5,494 nt of DNA from an uncultured Bacilli bacterium (GTDB lineage: Bacteria; Bacillota_I; Bacilli_A; RF39; UBA660). The stretch is taken from assembly GCA_947589695.1 (NCBI GenBank), contig CANQBY010000084.1, positions 1 to 5,494 of the forward strand, written 5' to 3'. A program made the position numbers and the translations under genes. Position 1 is the first letter of the stretch. The number at the start of each line of letters is the position of its first letter. The notes beneath the pieces are model-generated. The model searched no databases and had not been told where the DNA came from. It was given only the letters and a program-made list of their open reading frames with translations. Below are positions 1-5,239 of the stretch, one piece after another.

Positions 1-1
1 G

Positions 2-79
2 ATTAAATTAGGAGCCGGAGGATTATTTCGGGCTTATAGTAATAGTGCGGCGGAAGTTATTAAAAAGAATCAAAAGTAA
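2..79 (+). CDS. YigZ/IMPACT family protein, 3' end only (partial)
   Basis: This is the last 25 codons of a gene that enters from the left edge, with the reading frame starting at base 2 and a TAA stop at 77-79. The visible peptide includes IKLGAGGLFRAYSNSAAEVI, which closely matches the end of the N-terminal domain of YigZ/YvyE/IMPACT proteins (family pattern: GGI-L-G-x-GGL-x-RAY). These are widely conserved proteins of poorly defined, possibly translation- or stress-linked, function. Bacterial members are usually about 200 residues with a second ferredoxin-like domain (DUF1949) after this point. Here the protein ends eight or so residues after the RAY motif, so that second domain is absent. 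No continuation is visible in the other two + frames, which both meet stops by base 126. It overlaps the opposite-strand small gene by 20 bases. The family call is fairly sure from a short stretch; whether the short form is natural is open. Confidence 0.72.
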   Translation: MKLGAGGLFRAYSNSAAEVIKKNQK

Positions 80-206
80 TGCGATCGGCGGTAACAGGTT
101 TACTACGCTCCACAGCTTTAACATAATTACCAATGATACCTGCGGTACCAATTGTAACACCTAAAAATAATACAATAGCGATTAATAATTTTTCATAAAA
201 ATGCAT
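60..206 (-). CDS. Small single-pass membrane protein, 48 aa, unknown function
   Basis: A complete 48-codon frame starts at ATG 206-204 and ends at TAA 62-60. Residues about 7-26 form one uninterrupted hydrophobic segment (LLIAIVLFLGVTIGTAGIIG), preceded by MHFYEK and followed by a polar, charged tail with K30, E33, R34, K36, D41, R42 and a C-terminal FDSF. The likely topology is a single transmembrane helix with a short soluble C-terminal tail. A cleaved signal peptide is less likely because no clear cleavage site follows. Support for a real gene is unusually good for its size: an AGGTGA ribosome binding site 5 bases upstream and an extended -10 promoter just before it. It is transcribed divergently from nothing and lies directly downstream of the SDR terminator. 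Its last 20 bases overlap the YigZ-like 3' end on the other strand. I do not recognise the family. Confidence 0.72.
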   Translation of the reverse strand: MHFYEKLLIAIVLFLGVTIGTAGIIGNYVKAVERSKPVTADRITFDSF

Positions 207-223
207 AATTATCACCTATTATT

Positions 224-251
224 AGTATAGCAGAATTTCGAAATTTAACAA
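224..251 (-). promoter_or_regulatory. Promoter of the small membrane protein gene
   Basis: On the - strand, TTGTTA (251-246) is followed by a 16-base spacer and TATACT (229-224), preceded by TG in the extended -10 position (TGCTATACT). The predicted start is near base 217, which is the first base of the AGGTGA ribosome binding site, giving an 11-base leader. The -35 box begins three bases after the SDR terminator hairpin, so this gene is insulated from SDR transcription. Confidence 0.65.
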
Positions 252-253
252 GA

Positions 254-280
254 AAAAATAGTGTAGTTGACACTATTTTT
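254..280 (-). terminator. Rho-independent terminator of the SDR gene, probably bidirectional
   Basis: Perfect 11-bp inverted repeat: AAAAATAGTGT (254-264), 5-base loop, ACACTATTTTT (270-280). On the - strand the hairpin sits 4 bases after the SDR stop codon and ends in a TTTTTT run. On the + strand it is followed by ATTTT, so it could also stop transcripts coming from the YigZ-like gene. Confidence 0.85.
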
Positions 281-283
281 ATT

Positions 284-1204
284 TTAACCCATTACTTCGC
301 CACCATTATTATGGATAACTTGCCCAGTTACATAACTAGAATCATCACTAGCTAAAAAGACAAAGGTAGGAGCTAGTTCATAAGGCATTGCTCCCCTAGC
401 CATTGCTGAGTCGGCACCTAAAGATGGGATTTTTTCTTTAACCCAACAAGCTGGTTGAAGGGGCGTCCAGAAAAATCCCGGGGCAATCGCATTAACACGG
501 ATATTTTTTAAGGCAAGATTACGCGCTAAAGCCCGAGTAAAGCCGACGATAGCTCCTTTAGTAGTAACATAATCAATTAATTCTGGTTCCCCATAAAAGG
601 TTGTAACCGAAGATAAATTAATAATAGAACTGCCCGATTTTAAGTGGGGTAAAACGGCTTTAGTTAAATAAAAGAGACCATATATATTAACTTGCATGGT
701 TGTATCAAATTGCTCATCACTAATGTCTTCTAAACATGCACTTTGATACTGAACACCCGCATTATTTACTAAGATATCAATTTTACCAAATTTTTCTAAA
801 GTACAATTAACTATTTTTTGACTGAAAGCTTTATCTCTTAAATCACCAGAAAGGAATAAAGACTCCCCTCCTAGCTTTTCAATATATTCTTTCGTTTGTT
901 TAGCATCCTCATGTTCATTATAGTATGGGATAACTACTTTGGCTCCTTCTTTTATGAAAGCAATTGCGCAAGCGCGGCCTAAACCAGAATCGCCACCGGT
1001 GATAATAGCCACTTTATCTTTAAGTTTGCCACTTCCTTTATAATTGGGGTTATCAAAGATGGGTAAGGGTTTCATTAAATACTCCAGACCAGGCTCGGAT
1101 TTCTGCTCTTGTTCGGGAGCTAAAATATTAAATTCTTTTACTTCTAAACCTTTTTTGTCAAAGTATTTAAAAGCTTTATTGCCAAATTTATAATCATATT
1201 CCAT
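284..1204 (-). CDS. SDR family oxidoreductase, YhdF/GS39 (glucose/ribitol dehydrogenase) type
   Basis: This 306-residue protein is a cytosolic NAD(P)-dependent short-chain dehydrogenase/reductase. Seen directly: the nucleotide-binding turn TGGDSGLG at residues 69-76, NNAG at 147-150, the structural Asn in QVNIYG (N173), the likely catalytic Ser199 in NLSSV, Tyr212 and Lys216 of YxxxK (YVTTK), a PG motif at 242-243, and YVTGQ near the end followed by GGE. Residues 1-60 form the extension, with LEYLMKPLPIFDNPNYKGSG, that marks the subgroup of B. subtilis YhdF, YdaD (general stress protein 39) and YhxC and of E. coli YghA. The length is usual for this subgroup. The substrate of the subgroup is generally unknown; sugar alcohols or aldehydes are proposed. 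The ATG at 1204 is preceded by AGGAG 13 bases upstream, slightly far, but the conserved extension fixes the start. It is monocistronic: a terminator follows and a divergent promoter region precedes it. Confidence 0.93.
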   Translation of the reverse strand: MEYDYKFGNKAFKYFDKKGLEVKEFNILAPEQEQKSEPGLEYLMKPLPIFDNPNYKGSGKLKDKVAIITGGDSGLGRACAIAFIKEGAKVVIPYYNEHEDAKQTKEYIEKLGGESLFLSGDLRDKAFSQKIVNCTLEKFGKIDILVNNAGVQYQSACLEDISDEQFDTTMQVNIYGLFYLTKAVLPHLKSGSSIINLSSVTTFYGEPELIDYVTTKGAIVGFTRALARNLALKNIRVNAIAPGFFWTPLQPACWVKEKIPSLGADSAMARGAMPYELAPTFVFLASDDSSYVTGQVIHNNGGEVMG

Positions 1205-1229
1205 TAGGTATTAATCACTCCTATTATAA

Positions 1230-1257
1230 TTTATGATTAAGACCCAAAAAGGTACAA
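1230..1257 (-). promoter_or_regulatory. Possible promoter of the SDR gene
   Basis: On the - strand TTGTAC (1257-1252), a 16-base spacer and CATAAA (1235-1230) make a modest vegetative-type promoter that would start transcription next to the AGGAG at 1222-1218. A better-looking TATAAT (1228-1223) lies directly against the AGGAG but lacks a -35 box at the right distance, and using it would place the start inside the ribosome binding site. The choice between them is uncertain. Confidence 0.35.
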
Positions 1258-1327
1258 ATAACTTTCTTTAAAAATTATTCATAGATCAGTAATTATTTAG
1301 AAAAAATATTAATTTTATTTAAAAATA

Positions 1328-1336
1328 TGCTATAAT
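1328..1336 (+). promoter_or_regulatory. Extended -10 promoter of the three-gene operon
   Basis: TGCTATAAT is a perfect extended -10 element. The -35 position (about 1308-1313, ATTAAT) is poor, as is common with extended -10 promoters, and the upstream DNA is very A/T rich. Transcription should start near 1343, one base before the AGGAGGT ribosome binding site at 1344-1350, giving a leader of about 14 bases. Confidence 0.75.
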
Positions 1337-1356
1337 ATCTGACAGGAGGTTTAATT

Positions 1357-1941
1357 ATGAGTTTTGATAGAACACTAGCAATGATAATGGCAAAATCAGG
1401 AGGAAAAGCAATTCCGGGAAATATAACTAGTAATATAACACCAGATATTGAATGGCTTAAATGGTTATCTTATGAACCTGATTTTGAAAAGAAAAGAATG
1501 GAATATTTAAATTCGAAAACAATCGCGGAATTATCTTATGAAGAACTTGAGGAAGTAATGAATTACAAAGAAAATCAAGTTTGGGCCAGATTATTTAAAT
1601 TATATGGGACTAATACTTGCTCAGAAGAAGTTTATATGGAAGTATATGATTTTATGGCTAAAGAGAATATTGAAGATTTAATGTTAAGCAAACTTACGGT
1701 GGAAGAATTACAATATGCGAAAAAAGAAATAATTAGATTAAGTAAAATGCCAAAAGAACAATTAAACATTAAAGTAAAAGAAGAACAAGAAAAATATGCA
1801 GAATTATCGATGGTAGATTCTTATATATTACATATTATATCTAATATTAATTATGAGAGAAATATAAGGGCATTAAGTGAAGATATTAATAGCCAAATAA
1901 AGCGAAATGAATATACAAGACAAAGAAGTTTAAATAGCTAA
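1357..1941 (+). CDS. Hypothetical helical protein, 194 aa, first gene of the operon
   Basis: I do not recognise this protein. It starts at ATG 1357, six bases after a perfect AGGAGGT. There is no signal peptide and no clear transmembrane helix. The first 30 residues have a Met/Ala-rich stretch (TLAMIMAKSGG) and then a flexible Gly/Ser/Thr/Asn-rich segment (residues 14-29); the rest is rich in Glu, Lys, Leu and Ile and predicted mostly helical by eye. Tryptophans cluster at W33 and W36. A short motif recurs: SKTIAELSYEELEEV (53-67), SKLTVEELQYA (111-121) and SKMPKEQL (129-136), which suggests degenerate internal helical repeats. There is a single cysteine (C88). The gene is followed after 15 bases by the next one, so the two are probably co-translated from one mRNA. 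A structural or protein-protein interaction role is more likely than an enzyme, but that is inference. Confidence 0.85.
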   Translation: MSFDRTLAMIMAKSGGKAIPGNITSNITPDIEWLKWLSYEPDFEKKRMEYLNSKTIAELSYEELEEVMNYKENQVWARLFKLYGTNTCSEEVYMEVYDFMAKENIEDLMLSKLTVEELQYAKKEIIRLSKMPKEQLNIKVKEEQEKYAELSMVDSYILHIISNINYERNIRALSEDINSQIKRNEYTRQRSLNS

Positions 1942-1956
1942 TAAAGGAGAGATTTG

Positions 1957-2595
1957 ATGATGAAATTAATATATATTAAGGGTTCTTGGAATATAGATTG
2001 CTATGAAGGTTTTAGCTCCCAATATATGTTTCAAGGTCAAATTCTATTGCAAGAAGATGGCTGGTTTGAAGGAATAGTGGTTGATTCCAATAGTACTAAT
2101 AAAGAAGAAAAGCTGGTATTTGGAGCGTATTTTCCAGAAAAAGTGATAAGATTATTTTATCTTACTCCTTTAAAAGCTTTTGATGGAACTAAATATGATG
2201 ATGAATATGTTGGCGAATGGTCAACTATTGGATTATTTGGGGCAAGACGTTTTGGTAGTTCGCAGATAGTTACAAAGGAAACTCCAGAAATTAAACAAGA
2301 TATGGAAGAAAACATGCAAAAACTAGCAACAAAAATTCAAAACTATAAAAATGCCATGGATCAAACAAGTAAAGATTTTTATGATAATACAATAGCCATA
2401 AGAATAACCTTAACTCAATCAATACTTCGAAGATATGAAGGAAGAGGATTTACTAAGGCTGAAATTGAAGAACTACGAAAAGAATTTGAACCTGTTAATG
2501 AAAGAGTCATTCAATCAAATAAAAATGCAGTACGAAAACTAGTTAAAAATATGGCAGACGATACTTGGGATGACGAAGAAGATTTACCATTTTAA
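1957..2595 (+). CDS. Hypothetical protein with beta-rich N-terminus and SSB-like C-terminal tip
   Basis: I do not recognise the family. The start is chosen at ATG 1957, seven bases after AGGAG (1945-1949), giving 212 residues; TTG 1954 and ATG 1960 are also in frame. Numbering from 1957, residues about 3-108 alternate short hydrophobic stretches with Gly and charged turns (GSW at 9-11, FQGQILLQ, GWFEGIVVD, KVIRLFYL, GEWSTIGLFG), which looks like an antiparallel beta meander or small barrel. Residues about 110-198 are charged and helical, probably coiled coil. The protein ends in WDDEEDLPF. An acidic run ending in D-L-P-F is the hallmark of the SSB C-terminal tip (B. subtilis SsbA ends in DDDLPF), which docks onto repair and replication proteins. 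The N-terminal part has no recognisable SSB OB-fold motifs, so it is not called ssb. The tip hints at a partner that reads SSB tails, but it could be chance. Confidence 0.87.
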   Translation: MMKLIYIKGSWNIDCYEGFSSQYMFQGQILLQEDGWFEGIVVDSNSTNKEEKLVFGAYFPEKVIRLFYLTPLKAFDGTKYDDEYVGEWSTIGLFGARRFGSSQIVTKETPEIKQDMEENMQKLATKIQNYKNAMDQTSKDFYDNTIAIRITLTQSILRRYEGRGFTKAEIEELRKEFEPVNERVIQSNKNAVRKLVKNMADDTWDDEEDLPF

Positions 2596-2644
2596 TCTTA
2601 AACATTTTAAGCTAAATACATTAATTAAAGAAAGGGAGTAAAGA

Positions 2645-3112
2645 ATGTCGCAATTAAATATAGTAATTGATAGTTGGGAAATTAAGGGATTAAAAGAGTA
2701 TTTAAAAGCTTTAAATGGTATTCAAGATATTGTGATTAAAAGTGAAAAATATTTAGATATCTATTTAAAATATGATTCTAAATTAATTACGCCAGCGATA
2801 ATAAAAAAAGAAATTTTATTATATTTAGACATAAAAGTTCCCTCTCTTATTTCTTTTAATAAATATGCTGAATTTAAAACTAAGAATTATACAATTGTTA
2901 GAGATAATATATGTTGTGAATATTGTTTTAAAAATGCGATTGAAGAATTAATGGAAATTGAGGGAATAGAAAAAGTTAAGAGTAATTATACGGATGATTA
3001 CTTTTTAAAAAAATCGGCTGAAAGAGAAAAAATGACTATTAATATAGAATATAATCCTAAGATTATAGATACTTTAAAAATGAAACAAATTGAGTTAAAT
3101 TTAACTATATAA
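2645..3112 (+). CDS. Tandem heavy-metal-associated (HMA)-like domain protein, 155 aa
   Basis: Third gene of the operon, with a GGGAG ribosome binding site 6 bases before ATG 2645 and a gap of 49 bases after the previous stop. Two copies of a ferredoxin-like beta-alpha-beta-beta-alpha-beta pattern can be read. The first (about 3-63) has LNIVID, a helix ending LNGI, two strands and KYDSKLITPAIIKKEI, matching the HMA pattern L-x-G-V ... V-x-Y-D-P but with no cysteines in the metal loop. The second (about 80-145) has NICCEYCFKNAIEELMEI, IEGIEKV and then INIEYNPKIID, so it keeps a CxxC (C91, C94, plus C90) where HMA proteins have MxCxxC. An insertion of about 12 residues separates its middle strands. 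HMA proteins such as CopZ and MerP carry Cu(I) or other soft metals in the cytosol or periplasm. No metal transporter or regulator is adjacent, so the fold may serve another purpose. No signal peptide is visible. Confidence 0.86.
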   Translation: MSQLNIVIDSWEIKGLKEYLKALNGIQDIVIKSEKYLDIYLKYDSKLITPAIIKKEILLYLDIKVPSLISFNKYAEFKTKNYTIVRDNICCEYCFKNAIEELMEIEGIEKVKSNYTDDYFLKKSAEREKMTINIEYNPKIIDTLKMKQIELNLTI

Positions 3113-3126
3113 TTTTGAGATAATAA

Positions 3127-3161
3127 AAAACTACTTTTAAATTAAAAATGAAAGTAGTTTT
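3127..3161. terminator. Bidirectional terminator between convergent genes
   Basis: Perfect 11-bp inverted repeat AAAACTACTTT (3127-3137) and AAAGTAGTTTT (3151-3161) around a 13-base loop. On the + strand it is followed by a T-rich tract to about 3175; on the - strand the stem runs into TTTTTT then ATTATC. It lies 14 bases after the HMA-like gene stop and 4 bases after the stop of the opposing 319-aa gene, so it ends both units. Confidence 0.88.
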
Positions 3162-3165
3162 ATTT

Positions 3166-4125
3166 TTATTTTTTTAGAGTTCTAACCATTTCTTGGGCTG
3201 TTTTAATATCGCTTCTAGTTAGGTTGGGATTTAGATTTAAAGAAATATGAGGTTCTTTCGTTATATATATTTTAGATACACATTTTAGTTGTTCTAAAGT
3301 ATATTTAGTTACCGGAATATCATAAATGTCTACCAGAAAAGTATCACCTTTAACAAATGTTGCTTCGATACCTTGAATAGTTAGATTATGATTTTTTATT
3401 CTTATTATTAATAAAGTAGTATCTTTAAATATTCCAATATTAAAATCTATTAATGATAGATCAAGATTTTTAATGCTTGCTTCTAAATAATTTAAAAACC
3501 ACGGATTTTCGGTTAAATAATTACTTACTAAGTCATTGTGTTCGACTTCATACTCCCTAAAATCAGCAATATTTTGGGCTAATTTAGTTTGAATAAAATT
3601 AGACATAGCTTTTTTAATATCTCTAAAGGGAAATAAACTATTTGGATCATCAGGAAGCGGAATTGTTCCATCTATATAAACATAAAAGGTTTGTTCTTCT
3701 TCGGTATTTTGGGGTGAGATAAATTCTAGAAATTTTTCATAAGTCATGCACTTAGTATTTTTATTGGTTTCCATCTTACTTTCAATTAAAAAAACATTAC
3801 TTTGATCTTTTAGAACATAATTTTCAGTAAGATTACCATCACTAATTTTAATATAAGGTTTTTCATATTCTAATAACTGATTAGTATAAATCATTTTATT
3901 TAGACCATTTTTACCATTGTGAAAAGGAATATTAGAATATGGAAACTGTTTTCTTCGCTCATCTTCAATATATTTGTTGATATATAATAAATTAGAATCA
4001 TTTTTTTGATGAAATAAAATTCCCTCTTCATTTAAAATGGTCATCGCGTTTTTAAAAGGAATCATAACTTGAATACAATCATCACTTATATATGGTTTAG
4101 CAATTTTTTGAACTATTTTAGACAT
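3166..4125 (-). CDS. Hypothetical protein, 319 aa
   Basis: I do not recognise this protein. It is cytosolic by appearance, with no signal peptide or transmembrane segment. Composition is rich in Asn, Ile, Lys and Leu. Visible landmarks are an aromatic/proline stretch FPYSNIPFHNGKNG (61-74), an acidic-proline patch around PLPDDPNSLFPFRD (156-169), ENPWFLNYLE (206-215), and a C-terminal third of alternating strands (LLIIRIKNHNLTIQGIEATF at 238-257) ending in a basic helix (SDIKTAQEMVRTLKK). Cysteines are at 17, 126 and 282 without a metal-site pattern. The start at ATG 4125 follows AAGGAGGG by 6 bases, and an extended -10 lies just upstream. It is a single-gene unit, converging on the three-gene operon and sharing its terminator, and like that operon it is very AT-rich. 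No catalytic motif is apparent. Confidence 0.86.
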   Translation of the reverse strand: MSKIVQKIAKPYISDDCIQVMIPFKNAMTILNEEGILFHQKNDSNLLYINKYIEDERRKQFPYSNIPFHNGKNGLNKMIYTNQLLEYEKPYIKISDGNLTENYVLKDQSNVFLIESKMETNKNTKCMTYEKFLEFISPQNTEEEQTFYVYIDGTIPLPDDPNSLFPFRDIKKAMSNFIQTKLAQNIADFREYEVEHNDLVSNYLTENPWFLNYLEASIKNLDLSLIDFNIGIFKDTTLLIIRIKNHNLTIQGIEATFVKGDTFLVDIYDIPVTKYTLEQLKCVSKIYITKEPHISLNLNPNLTRSDIKTAQEMVRTLKK

Positions 4126-4145
4126 TTTTAACCCTCCTTATGGTT

Positions 4146-4154
4146 ATTATAACA
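4146..4154 (-). promoter_or_regulatory. Extended -10 promoter of the 319-aa gene
   Basis: On the - strand TGTTATAAT is a perfect extended -10. The -35 position carries only TTTTAA. Seven bases (AACCATA) separate it from the AGGAGGG ribosome binding site, so transcription should begin at or one base before that site, with a leader of about 13-14 bases. Confidence 0.72.
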
Positions 4155-4197
4155 TAAATAAAATTATATTAAAACGGAAATTAGATTAGAAATAAAA

Positions 4198-4216
4198 AGA
4201 TACCTTTTAAGTATCT
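4198..4216 (-). terminator. Compact terminator at the queA stop codon
   Basis: AGATAC (4216-4211 on the - strand) pairs with GTATCT (4203-4198) around a 7-base loop, followed by TTTTTATTT. The stem overlaps two bases of the queA TAG stop (4217-4215). The 6-bp, mostly A/T stem is weak, but the position and T-run fit a terminator. Confidence 0.6.
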
Positions 4217-5237
4217 ATTTAATAAACATGGCATCACCAAAAGAGAAGAAACGATAATTGTTTTTAATAGCTTCGTGATAAGCATTTAAAATAATTTCGC
4301 GAGTGGCTAGAGCACTTACAAGCATAAGTAAAGTAGATTTTGGTAAATGAAAGTTTGTAATTAAACCATCTATAGCTTTAAATTCAAAACCAGGATAGAT
4401 AAAAATATCGGTATTGCCCGAACAAGCTTTAAACTCGGAATATTTATGGGCGATAGTTTCTAAGACCCGAGTGGAAGTAGTTCCGACTGCATAGATTTTT
4501 TGATGGTTCTTTTTAGCTTCATTTAATTTAGCAGCAACTTCGGCACTCATTTCGTAGTATTCACTATGCATATGATGATCTAAGACATTTTCCTCTTCAA
4601 CTGGTCTAAAGGTACCTAAGCCAACATGTAAAGTCACAAATAAAATTTCAACACCTTTGGCTTTAAGTTCATCTAATAGTTTGGTAGTAAAATGAAGGCC
4701 CGCGGTGGGAGCAGCAGCACTACCAAGATTTTTCGCGTAAACTGTTTGATAACGATCTTTATTCGTTAGTTTCTCATGAATATAAGGAGGAAGAGGCATT
4801 TCCCCTAGTTCATCTAAAATTTCCATTAAAATGCCTTTATAAATTAGTTTTACATGAACAATACCTTCATCGCATTTTTGGATAACTTCCGCGGTTAATT
4901 TAGGACTAAATTCAATTAAAGTCCCCTCTTTTAATCTTTTAGCTGGTTTAGATAAACATTCCCAGATGTCACTCCCTAGTTCCTTTAATAATAAAAGTTC
5001 AATTACTGCCCCTGTATCTTTTTTGGTACCAATAAGACGAGCAGGAATAACTTTCGTATCATTTAAAACTAAAACATCTTGAGATTGTAATTCGTTGATA
5101 ATATTATGAAAATGATCATGTTTAAGAGCTCCCGTTTTTTTATCTAAAATTAAGAGTTTAGATTCATCACGATTTTTAAGGGGTGTTTGGGCGATTAAAT
5201 CTAAGGGTAAATCATAATCAAAATCGCTTAAGTTCAA
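4215..5237 (-). CDS. queA: S-adenosylmethionine:tRNA ribosyltransferase-isomerase QueA
   Basis: QueA transfers and isomerises the ribosyl moiety of S-adenosylmethionine onto 7-aminomethyl-7-deazaguanine at the wobble position (34) of tRNAs with GUN anticodons (Asn, Asp, His, Tyr), making epoxyqueuosine. The 340-residue length is normal. Conserved blocks are all present: NDTKVIPARL (59-68), GEMPLPPYI (145-153), AAPTAGLHFT (175-184), LHVGLGTFRPV (203-213), VGTTSTRVLE (251-260), NFHLPKSTLLMLVSAL (295-310) and FSFGDAM (331-337). The start is TTG at 5237; it is supported by a perfect AGGAGG (5250-5245) seven bases upstream and by the family N-terminus (LSDFDYDLP). It begins two bases after the thymidylate kinase stop, so the two are co-transcribed and probably translationally coupled. 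The usual Firmicutes neighbours tgt and ruvAB are not in the window. In this organism queuosine synthesis may depend on salvaged or locally made precursors encoded elsewhere. Confidence 0.98.
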   Translation of the reverse strand: MNLSDFDYDLPLDLIAQTPLKNRDESKLLILDKKTGALKHDHFHNIINELQSQDVLVLNDTKVIPARLIGTKKDTGAVIELLLLKELGSDIWECLSKPAKRLKEGTLIEFSPKLTAEVIQKCDEGIVHVKLIYKGILMEILDELGEMPLPPYIHEKLTNKDRYQTVYAKNLGSAAAPTAGLHFTTKLLDELKAKGVEILFVTLHVGLGTFRPVEEENVLDHHMHSEYYEMSAEVAAKLNEAKKNHQKIYAVGTTSTRVLETIAHKYSEFKACSGNTDIFIYPGFEFKAIDGLITNFHLPKSTLLMLVSALATREIILNAYHEAIKNNYRFFSFGDAMFIK

Positions 5238-5239
5238 GT

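Noticed and set aside
78..125. Possible + strand continuation of the YigZ-like protein in another frame
   Set aside because: The ATG frame gives only 15 residues with no resemblance to DUF1949, and the other frame stops at once; better explained as antisense of the small membrane protein gene.
1240..1262. Sigma-B-like promoter for the SDR gene (GTTATT, then GGGTCT, on the - strand), tempting because GS39 relatives are stress-induced in Bacillus
   Set aside because: The spacing is 11 bases rather than about 13-14 and both boxes have mismatches; low-GC lineages of this type often lack sigma-B. Not supported.
1954..1956. TTG as start of the second operon gene
   Set aside because: It lies only 4 bases after AGGAG, while the adjacent ATG at 1957 is spaced 7 bases; ATG 1957 (or 1960) is preferred.
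1957..2595. Calling the second operon gene ssb
   Set aside because: Only the tail resembles SSB; the N-terminal region lacks the conserved SSB motifs and its helical segment is longer and more charged than an SSB linker.
2597..2611. Inverted repeat CTTAAA-CAT-TTTAAG between the second and third operon genes
   Set aside because: A 6-bp A/T-rich stem with a 3-base loop and no T-run; too weak for a terminator, and common by chance in such AT-rich DNA.
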